Translations under genes and position numbers: made by a program | Assembly: GCA_963824085.1 (NCBI GenBank) | Contig: CAWGNT010000025.1 | Span: 1-57,635, forward strand | Source: JARRNE01 sp963824085 | GTDB taxonomy: Bacteria; Pseudomonadota; Gammaproteobacteria; Chromatiales; Chromatiaceae | DNA length: 57,635 nt | Reading direction: 5' to 3' | The notes under the pieces: model-generated | The model's input: the letters and a program-made list of their open reading frames with translations, nothing else | Told to the model about the DNA's origin: nothing | Database searches by the model: none | Shown: piece after piece, positions 51,866 through 57,635 of the stretch | Layout of the letters: every line of letters begins with the position of its first letter | How positions within the stretch are numbered: position 1 is the stretch's first letter

Positions 51866-52512
51866 TGTGTCGACTCGTCCGCGGGGCCGTCGGAGCCCAG
51901 CGGCGGTGGCACACCGTCGGCCCACTGGACCCGCCGCCAGATCTCGTCCGGATCAAAACTCGCCATGACTGCCGGAAAGAGCAGGACCAGCGCGCCGACC
52001 GCATACATGCCGATGCCAGCCTCCACTGTGGCCAGCTCGGCGATCTTGATGAGCGCAACGAGGATGCCGAGCAGCATCACCTCAGTCATGGACCACGGCT
52101 GCATGTAATCGGCCCAGCGCAGCATCTCGCCGACCCACTGCGGCGCCGGTGGCCGCTTTACGGCGAGCAGAACCGTCAGCATAAACAGGATGTAGACCGC
52201 AGGGGCAATGACCGCGCAGAAGGCGACGATCGCAGCCGTCACCTCTTGGCCGCGGAGCCACATCTCGTACGCGCCGCCGATAATGGTGGTGCTCGCGTGA
52301 CGCCCCACTGCCGACAAATCCATAAGCGGCGCGGAGTTGGCGACGATCAGCGCAAGCAGCGCCGCGATGCTGAGCGCAAGGGGCCGATCGATCGGGTCCG
52401 ACGGACGGCTCGCGAGTGTCCGACCGCAGCGCGCGCAGCGCGCTTTGCCACCAGGCGGGAGCTCTGGAAGATTCTGCAGCAGGTCGCAGTCGGAACAGGC
52501 AACCGTTTCCAT
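51862..52512 (-). CDS. pqiA: PqiA membrane protein, first half
   Basis: 216 aa from METVACSDCDLLQNLPELPP (ATG 52512; a GTG at 52530 is possible). It has a zinc ribbon ACSDCDLLQ and CARCGRTL, then four hydrophobic helices and ADYMQPWSMTEVMLLGILVA. Together with the following gene it forms the inner-membrane component of the Pqi system. It is the first gene of the pqiA-pqiA-pqiB-pqiC unit. Confidence 0.9.
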   Translation of the reverse strand: METVACSDCDLLQNLPELPPGGKARCARCGRTLASRPSDPIDRPLALSIAALLALIVANSAPLMDLSAVGRHASTTIIGGAYEMWLRGQEVTAAIVAFCAVIAPAVYILFMLTVLLAVKRPPAPQWVGEMLRWADYMQPWSMTEVMLLGILVALIKIAELATVEAGIGMYAVGALVLLFPAVMASFDPDEIWRRVQWADGVPPPLGSDGPADESTQ

Positions 52513-53085
52513 TGGGGTTAGCACGCCCACGAAGACGTTAGGCGATCGCGCGCTCTTTAGTGGTTAATCAAATCTGGGACAGACCCTTGCCCACGGGGCA
52601 AGACGCCAGAGTGTACGCCTGCCCCGCGGCGCATGCTTGACATTTCACGACAGCCCGATGACGATTCGCGCCCGCGAGGCGCTGCAGCCACCAAATGCCT
52701 CTGAGCGCCACAGTTCGCGTTGCTCAGGATGCGCCCGATGGCGCGCTACTGCCAGGAGTAGCGCCTGTCTGGCCCGGGAAAGAAACAACCTCAATGTGCC
52801 CGAAGGCGCATGCTTGAGGCAAGCTCACCGAGATGACACCGGAGGGACGCGATGGACCTAACCGCGCTGAGGTGGCAATGGCGCGTCTTTGGCGACCGCT
52901 TCCCTAAAAAGAGCAGCTCACCACGAAGAACACGAAGAAACACGAAGAAAAACAACGGCGAACTAGGGAATGGGGGTACATCCGGCTTCACCCTCCGCCT
53001 GATGGTGCAATTGGAAGTAGCTAACTGAAACTCTTCGTGTTCTGCGTGTCCTTCGTCGTTCGACTTCCGAATCTAGGTATATCGA
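52513..53085. other. Intergenic region with inverted repeat of ACACGAAGAA type
   Basis: About 570 bp, no supported gene. CACGAAGAACACGAAGAAAC at about 52922-52941 has an approximate inverted partner, CTTCGTGTTCTGCGTGTCCT, at about 53033-53052. This motif is a familiar dispersed non-coding repeat. Confidence 0.5.
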
Positions 53086-53751
53086 TCAGCTGCTTCTGAG
53101 CGGGTGGAGGACGAGCTCCACGCGACCGTCCATGTACGCGCTATTGGGATTGCCGCTGGCCGAGATCAGGGCCGTCGGGACACCCATGCCTATAAGCTGG
53201 CTGCGGACCGCCTCAGCCCGCGCGTTGGCAAGCCGCGCGCGCTGTTGCGGGGAACCGGTGGCGTCCGGGTGCCCGATGACCGAAACAGTCATTTTCCCGT
53301 AAGTGCTGACGACATTCGCCACCTTACGCAACGTCGGGATGAACGCTGTGTTGACGACCTCCGACCCCGGCTTAAAGGCCGATCGCTCGGTCATGCTTAT
53401 CAAGAGGGAGTGATCGGCGAGAATGCTGACGTTGGCCTGCCCCGCGTTGATCTGCGGCTGAAGCGCCCGCTCCAGATCCTGCTTGCGCTGGTCCATGAAG
53501 TGGCCGACCAGGCCGCCCGTCAAGGCACCACCGGCGGCACCGATGAGCGCTCCCGCCCAGGGGTTGGCACTATCGACTATCGCACCAATGGCAGCACCTC
53601 CGCCACCGCCGAGCAGTGCGCTCTTTCCGGTATCCGTTTTGATGACGTTCTCCATGCCGCCTTGTCCGGCACAACCCGAAACGATCAGCAGTGGAAGGAC
53701 TGCCAGTGCAACCCCATGCCTGCACCCACGGAAAATAGCGATTTTCGATTT
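53086..53751 (-). CDS. OmpA-family lipoprotein with glycine-zipper segment
   Basis: 221 aa from a TTG at 53751, which gives a well-proportioned lipoprotein signal ending LLIVSGCAG; an ATG at 53817 would lengthen the n-region. After the acylated Cys comes a Gly-zipper stretch (LLGGGGGAAIGAIVDSANPW, ALIGAAGGALTGGLVGHFMD), then an OmpA C-like peptidoglycan-binding domain (VSVIGHPDATGSPQQRARLA, NARAEAVRSQLIGMGV). Such proteins (YiaD-like) connect outer membrane and cell wall. A 6-bp hairpin GTCCGC/GCGGAC lies about 20-40 bp upstream of the TTG. Confidence 0.87.
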   Translation of the reverse strand, partial: KSKIAIFRGCRHGVALAVLPLLIVSGCAGQGGMENVIKTDTGKSALLGGGGGAAIGAIVDSANPWAGALIGAAGGALTGGLVGHFMDQRKQDLERALQPQINAGQANVSILADHSLLISMTERSAFKPGSEVVNTAFIPTLRKVANVVSTYGKMTVSVIGHPDATGSPQQRARLANARAEAVRSQLIGMGVPTALISASGNPNSAYMDGRVELVLHPLRSS

Positions 53752-53862
53752 CAACAGAGTTTCCCCAATAGATGTCCGCTGCCTGGCGGACAGAAAAAAG
53801 GTCGATGAGCAAAACATTGCAGTTTGGGCTTGAGCGCTCGTCCGCGCGTAGTCGTTCACCTC

Positions 53863-53945
53863 CCCCCTTTCGAAAAGGGGGGCCGGGGGGATTTCGCGCT
53901 GGCAACCAAGCCAAAATCCCCCCTGCACCCCACTTTTTTAAAGGA
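53863..53945. repeat. CCCCCC/GGGGGG dispersed inverted repeat
   Basis: CCCCCCTTTCGAAAAGGGGG followed by GCCGGGGGGATTT, and about 30 bases later AAATCCCCCCTGCACCCCAC TTTTTTAAAGG. The element folds as nested hairpins and is a widespread intergenic repeat type. It occupies the gap between the OmpA-like and Tat-signal protein genes. Confidence 0.7.
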
Positions 53946-54019
53946 CTGAACGGTTACGGCGGAGCGTGACGCGCGTAACGTTCATCCGACGAATAAAGGC
54001 CACAGCTTTGCGTGCCGGA

Positions 54020-54592
54020 TCAATAGCAAACAGCACGCCGCCACATCCGGCGCCGAGCGCCCGCAAACGACAGCGGAGTCAGCGGCATGCCGATGATGTC
54101 GATGAAGAGCGATGCCAACCCCCCTTCGGCCGGCACCTTACCCTCCAACACCTTCACTTTGTAGGTAAGGTTCTCGCCCTCGAGCACAGGATCTCGAAGC
54201 TCGATCACGGCGTCCTCAAGCTGTTTATCTTCGGCGAACGACAGGGTCGCGTTCGGCGGGTCCTTCAGGAAGCTGTCCTTGCCCTCCTTCCAAAATGGCA
54301 CGAACCGCTTCGTGGCCATGTGACCGGCAATTCGCTCGGGGCGGTCGGAAAACATCACCGTCACAGGGTTCACGTCCTTTAAGGTCAGCTTGCCCTCCGA
54401 GTACGCGACGCCCCGGGCGTTCTGTACGAAGAGGAAATCCGCCATCCGTCGTTTCTCGGAATGATGCCCCTCCTTCTCGTGCCTTTCGTGTTTTTCCTTC
54501 TCGGACTCTTCGGCGGCTTGGGCCACCTTGAGCGTCAGTGACAGCGGCGCCAATAGGGCGGCCGCGGTGAGTACGTCTCGTCTAGTCGTCAT
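54020..54592 (-). CDS. Tat-exported hypothetical protein
   Basis: 190 aa from MTTRRDVLTAAALLAPLSLT; the twin-arginine T-R-R-D-V-L and AQA cleavage site indicate Tat export. A His/Glu/Lys-rich segment (EKEKHERHEKEGHHSEKR) follows, then a beta-rich domain with LTLKDVNPVTVMFSDRPERI, AGHMATKRFVPFWKEGKDSF and PPNATLSFAED. Relatives with SDRPxR-AG and PPNATL motifs occur next to envelope genes, but their function is not known. It ends with a basic tail SFAGARRRMWRRAVCY. Confidence 0.75.
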   Translation of the reverse strand: MTTRRDVLTAAALLAPLSLTLKVAQAAEESEKEKHERHEKEGHHSEKRRMADFLFVQNARGVAYSEGKLTLKDVNPVTVMFSDRPERIAGHMATKRFVPFWKEGKDSFLKDPPNATLSFAEDKQLEDAVIELRDPVLEGENLTYKVKVLEGKVPAEGGLASLFIDIIGMPLTPLSFAGARRRMWRRAVCY

Positions 54593-54906
54593 CTCTTCGG
54601 ATCTCCTCATCATGGACAATGGCATGGGTACTGCGGATCAGCTGTAGGGACAGAATCGAAAACAGGTCGCCTGGACACGCCGTGAATACGTCCGTGTCGG
54701 CGCCACGGCGCCTTTCCTTGCGCCGTTGGCTCAGCCGACCCGCTGCGTTCAGTCATAGGTGAGCAACGACATTCGTCACCCGGACCGCAGTGGGGCCGGG
54801 ACGATAGTTACCCTCGGAGCGATGGCAGCTCTAGAGCCGGCGGCCATCGGATCTGAGCGCAGGACAACCTCGGGGCACCGCAACTTGGTCGGAGCCTGTA
54901 AGCCGA
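54593..54906. other. Intergenic region with partial repeat similarity
   Basis: 314 bp. Around 54675-54720 the text ACGCCGTGAATACGTCCGTG then TCGGCGCC...GGCGCC resembles the centre of the palindromic repeats at 25.93 and 40.23 kb, but without their long arms. No gene is supported. Confidence 0.4.
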
Positions 54907-55269
54907 TCACAATGACCGCGGCACGTAGACGTAGGCTGGCGCGACACCTGCGTCAGGCACCTTGATGGAGTTGCTCTCAAAGAGGCTTCCCAGGTTCACC
55001 GTCTCCCCGGCGGGGTAGGTCCCATACGTCATCCCGTCACCCGTCACCTTGTAGGTCCCCGATCCCTTCGGCATCTGGAAGAACACCCGGCAGGGGTTCG
55101 ACTGGCAGTTGCCGGTCACCCCGGGCCCCACAGTAACTTGATCCCAGCCGCTCACATTCTTGCCGGTGGAGGCACAAGCGGCCACGAGCGACAGCAAGGC
55201 TCCGCACAGAAGCCAGGTCAGAGACCCAGTGGCGCAGCGGAGCCGCGAAACTGCATTCATGCTTTTCAT
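54907..55269 (-). CDS. Small outer-membrane-type lipoprotein
   Basis: 120 aa. A signal peptide ends in the lipobox LSLVAACAS, so it is acylated. The mature part is rich in Gly, Val and Tyr with beta-strand character (VSGWDQVTVGPGVTGNCQSN, VFFQMPKGSGTYKVTGDGMT, APAYVYVPRSL) and two cysteines that could form a disulfide. No family recognised. It lies with other envelope genes on the minus strand but is separated by more than 125 bp from each. Confidence 0.7.
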   Translation of the reverse strand: MKSMNAVSRLRCATGSLTWLLCGALLSLVAACASTGKNVSGWDQVTVGPGVTGNCQSNPCRVFFQMPKGSGTYKVTGDGMTYGTYPAGETVNLGSLFESNSIKVPDAGVAPAYVYVPRSL

Positions 55270-55397
55270 CTCTCCTCTTTCACCTCTTTCACCTGAAAAA
55301 TTCCGAAGGGGACTCCAATAAGGTCGAAGGCCCGCCTCACCACAGAGACAAGACCCACAGCGGCCGTCCTGTTCAATATCCGTCTTTAGCCTCTACG

Positions 55398-56174
55398 TCA
55401 CCGAACCGCCTTCGTTTCCACTTGCCGCCCGTGGAGCTCGTCGAGCCTCCGACGGAACTGCTGCGCCCACTGGGCGAAAGCCTGATTGGCATAGTCCCAA
55501 GTCGTGAAGGCCTCCGCGTAGTCCGTGAAACCGGTCGTGACGGCGTTGACCATGCCCTTGCTGGTGTTCACCACATACTTGCGTCCCACCTGCGTGTCGG
55601 CATACTCCGCGACGATCTGATTGGTCTGGCTGTCGATGAGCTCAGCTGCGATCCCGGTGCGGCCCAGGTAGGGGGCAGAGCCAACAGGTCCTCCGCTCGC
55701 AGGGCCGGAGGCCATATCTGCTACGGTCGCATAGGGCACGAAGAAGATCACGGCGCTCACCTCCGGCTTGGTGGGCACAAGCTCGGTGAGCGCGATGCGC
55801 ACCCGCAGCACCCCGGGGCCCGGCTTGTTGACGACCGGATAGGCGGGGCTGAGCGCCTTGACGATCGCCTGGCGGAAGGCGTCCGTCAACGTCTTCAGCT
55901 GGGTGGGGTCTACGGTCTTGTAGGAGGCGTCATCGGCCAGCCTGACCTGGATGCGCTCGAGCAGGATCTTGTTGTACTTGCCAAGGTCGGCGCCCGGCGC
56001 CACCCACAGCAGCGATCCGTCGGCCTGGCGTTGGAGTCGGGCGGGATAGGCCAGGAACTCGGCGTAAGGGGCCGTGACATGGGGCGCGCTGCCGGTCGAC
56101 TCCATGGACGTGCACCCGCTAGCAAGCAGGGCCGTGCAGATTCCCGCAGCGGCCAATAAAGGTCCAAATTGCAT
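55398..56174 (-). CDS. DUF3313 family lipoprotein
   Basis: 258 aa from the second of two adjacent ATGs (56174), with GAGAGG five bases before it. A lipobox LLASGCTS is followed by a beta-rich domain: LLWVAPGADLGKYNKILLER, IQVRLADDASYKTVDPTQLK and VLRVRIALTELVPTKPEVSA. The family DUF3313 is periplasmic or outer-membrane anchored with unknown function. It follows the meta-pathway-type porin gene by about 90 bp on the same strand. Confidence 0.85.
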   Translation of the reverse strand: MQFGPLLAAAGICTALLASGCTSMESTGSAPHVTAPYAEFLAYPARLQRQADGSLLWVAPGADLGKYNKILLERIQVRLADDASYKTVDPTQLKTLTDAFRQAIVKALSPAYPVVNKPGPGVLRVRIALTELVPTKPEVSAVIFFVPYATVADMASGPASGGPVGSAPYLGRTGIAAELIDSQTNQIVAEYADTQVGRKYVVNTSKGMVNAVTTGFTDYAEAFTTWDYANQAFAQWAQQFRRRLDELHGRQVETKAVR

Positions 56175-56264
56175 CATTGCCTCTCTGGGTAGGAAAGACG
56201 AAAGACCCCGTCCGCAAAACCGGGGGCGGCCCGGGACTTCTAGACAGGAGACCACAATCGGCGC

Positions 56265-57080
56265 TCACTTCGGAAACATCAGCTGCAGCTGCAGGCGCCA
56301 GGTCCAGTCGCCCCCGTTGTCGGGCGACACTACGTTGTAGAACACCTGGGTCTGCAGGTTCACGGGGAGCCTTCCGAGGTGGACGATCTTTCCGATTCCG
56401 CCGCCGATGGGGACAGTCCAGCGGTTGCCGCTGTCGGCTTCCCAGTTGGCGGTAATGATCGGCGCCGAGCTCAGGTACAGACCGCCCTTGAAGTTGTAGT
56501 TGATGAACGGCTGCACCAGAAAGTTGTTGTAGTTGAGGTCGCTGCCCGAGCCCACCGACCAGACGTTGTTCACCAGTGCCCCGTACACCCAGGGGCCGTC
56601 CATGCGCAGCACCACGGCGGAAGGGCCGAGACCCCAATGATCGTTGCCCAGCGCGTCGCTGGTGTTGGTCGGCAGCTGGGCAACTGCGCCGACACCCCAG
56701 ATCAACCCATGCGCTTTCGCCGGCGATAGAAAGGCGGTGAACTGGATGTCGCCGAGCCCATTCGTGCGGTCTTGATCAAACGTGAACGCAGGCTGGGAGA
56801 TGACCGGGATGATCGTCCGGGTGATGAGGTTCCAGTCGGGGTTCAGACTGACCGGGATAACGGGCTGGATGTTCAGGACGTTCTGAGTCTTGTTTTCGGG
56901 CCCGACGTTGAAGTTGATATTGTCCTGAAAGGGAACGCTGATGAGGTTCGCCACCGGGTTCTGCGCGGCCCTGGCAAGCTCGCCCGCGCTTTGCTCCGCT
57001 CCGGCCGGTGTCCCATGCATGACGGCGAAGGCCAGCACGAGCAGCGGCCCGACCCGTGCCATTTGTTGCCTGCAACTCAT
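56265..57080 (-). CDS. Outer-membrane transporter-like protein (phenol meta-pathway / SphA type)
   Basis: 271 aa from ATG 57080 (AGGAG six bases upstream), with a signal peptide ending TPAGA. The mature part is a beta-barrel-like sequence: VANLISVPFQDNINFNVGPE, NVLNIQPVIPVSLNPDWNLI, GLGDIQFTAFLSPAKAHGLI and WTWRLQLQLMFPK at the end, as in the uncharacterised transporter family found near catabolic and energy genes. Its substrate is unknown. A tandem duplication of the ribosome-binding site and start lies in its leader. Confidence 0.82.
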   Translation of the reverse strand: MSCRQQMARVGPLLVLAFAVMHGTPAGAEQSAGELARAAQNPVANLISVPFQDNINFNVGPENKTQNVLNIQPVIPVSLNPDWNLITRTIIPVISQPAFTFDQDRTNGLGDIQFTAFLSPAKAHGLIWGVGAVAQLPTNTSDALGNDHWGLGPSAVVLRMDGPWVYGALVNNVWSVGSGSDLNYNNFLVQPFINYNFKGGLYLSSAPIITANWEADSGNRWTVPIGGGIGKIVHLGRLPVNLQTQVFYNVVSPDNGGDWTWRLQLQLMFPK

Positions 57081-57124
57081 TTCGATCTCCTGGTAACTTC
57101 TCATTTGGATCTCCTGGTAACTTC
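57077..57124 (-). repeat. Tandem 24-bp duplication of RBS and start region
   Basis: On the minus strand GAAGTTACCAGGAGATCGAA (ATGA follows) at 57077-57100 is repeated as GAAGTTACCAGGAGATCCAA (ATGA) at 57101-57124, with one difference. Each copy contains an AGGAG and an ATG. Both ATGs are in the same frame as the porin-like gene, so two starts are possible. Confidence 0.85.
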
Positions 57125-57178
57125 CATACATTCGCCGACGGCCGCATGACAGTGCCTAACCGTATTCCATTGCTGCAG

Positions 57179-57376
57179 CTACAGCGCCGCAATCCGAACC
57201 GCAGGCGCCGCGTCGAAGCTGCCGGCGAGGGCGAGATTCGGCTTGATGCGGTTCGCGCGATGCAGGTTGCTCGTCTTGATGACCGCGGCCTGGATCAGGA
57301 ACAGGGTGAGGAAGGTCAGGTAGTCCCAAACGTCAAGCTCAAAGCCAAGCACCGTCGGCGCCTCCAAAATGCTCAC
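57179..57376 (-). CDS. Small single-helix membrane protein
   Basis: 65 aa from a GTG with only a weak upstream ribosome-binding site. One hydrophobic helix (WDYLTFLTLFLIQAAVIKTS) lies in the middle, followed by a short basic tail. Comparable small inner-membrane proteins are known, but no named family fits. It is 98 bp upstream of the porin-like gene, in the same direction. Could be spurious. Confidence 0.45.
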   Translation of the reverse strand: MSILEAPTVLGFELDVWDYLTFLTLFLIQAAVIKTSNLHRANRIKPNLALAGSFDAAPAVRIAAL

Positions 57377-57456
57377 AAATCATCATCCGATCTTAAGCTC
57401 GCTCTCTTGTATCAGGGAGGCGAATCGCCCTGGAGCGATTCGGAATTCGCATTTTC

Positions 57457-57635
57457 TTAGGCCGACCGCACCCAATCCAGGGCGCCTGCCCGCTTGGCCT
57501 TGGGGAAGTGCCGTACCTCGGCGGCCACGAAGTGGCCCGCGAGCTGCGGAAGGTGCGACAGCAGCGCGCTGTCGCTCACCACGGCCACACGCCGGATCAG
57601 GCGATGGTGGTCGCGCACGAAGCGCAGGTGCGCCG
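57457..57635 (-). CDS. SpoIIAA/STAS-like protein, partial (C-terminal part)
   Basis: The frame enters from the window edge and ends at TAA 57457-57459; 58 residues are visible. HLRFVRDHHRLIRRVAVVSD, ALLSHLPQLAGHFVAAEVRH and FPKAKRAGALDWVRSA match the C-terminal half of SpoIIAA-like (STAS/SEC14-type) proteins of about 120 aa. These proteins are found in stress and envelope contexts with no assigned reaction. The N-terminal half lies outside the window. Confidence 0.75.
   Translation of the reverse strand, partial: AHLRFVRDHHRLIRRVAVVSDSALLSHLPQLAGHFVAAEVRHFPKAKRAGALDWVRSA

Overview
The window reads as a chromosomal segment of a GC-rich gammaproteobacterium, probably a chemolithotroph or methanotroph-like member of a deep-branching order. 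This is inference, resting on the ribosomal/replication block rpsF-rpsR-DUF2232-rplI-dnaB-alr-radA, a sucrose synthase/fructokinase pair, a nifQ-like remnant beside a draG-like gene, and a split pqiA-pqiA-pqiB-pqiC operon. I see no rRNA, tRNA or CRISPR array.

Layout. 0-7.3 kb: an FHA protein, then the minus-strand housekeeping block. 7.5-15.2 kb: an NDH-2 remnant, a patatin-like lipoprotein, a SulP/STAS anion transporter, a K+ channel, a PIN-domain remnant and a GH15 glucoamylase. 15.5-22.3 kb: an accessory island, nearly all on the minus strand and partly very AT-rich. It holds three RAYT (Y1/HUH transposase) loci, a four-helix-bundle gene bounded by a 15-bp perfect inverted repeat, a nucleotidyltransferase pair, a DUF4160/DUF2442 pair, BrnT/BrnA, RelE/RHH and an IS66 remnant. 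22.6-31.4 kb: draG-like and truncated nifQ-like genes, an orphan 392-aa protein, fructokinase plus sucrose synthase, and the overlapping methionine-salvage genes mtnB-mtnD-mtnC. 31.6-38 kb: a cation efflux protein, a FadL-type porin, a second K+ channel, a LysM-DUF1254 protein with an apparent frameshift, and an AraC regulator.

38.2-48.6 kb, all minus strand: a B12-binding radical SAM protein, asparagine synthase, two lipid-linked-sugar type glycosyltransferases, and then the most interesting locus. This is a radical SAM/SPASM maturase translationally coupled to a pseudo-radical-SAM partner that lacks the cluster motif. Further upstream lie a 96-aa precursor with a twin-arginine (Tat) signal and four Ala-Trp-Val-Asn repeats, and a secreted NTF2-like protein. 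I interpret it as a RiPP system making a Tat-exported, probably Trp-Asn cyclophane (triceptide-type) repeat peptide.

49-57.6 kb: the Pqi/MCE lipid-transport operon and a run of envelope proteins (OmpA-like lipoprotein, Tat-signal protein, small lipoprotein, DUF3313 lipoprotein, meta-pathway-type outer-membrane protein), ending in a partial SpoIIAA/STAS-like gene.

Dispersed repeats are common. Two ~140-bp palindromic elements (about 25.93 and 40.23 kb) differ by compensatory changes in their stems, so the fold seems to be what is conserved. Family assignments come from reading the translations; no database search was run.
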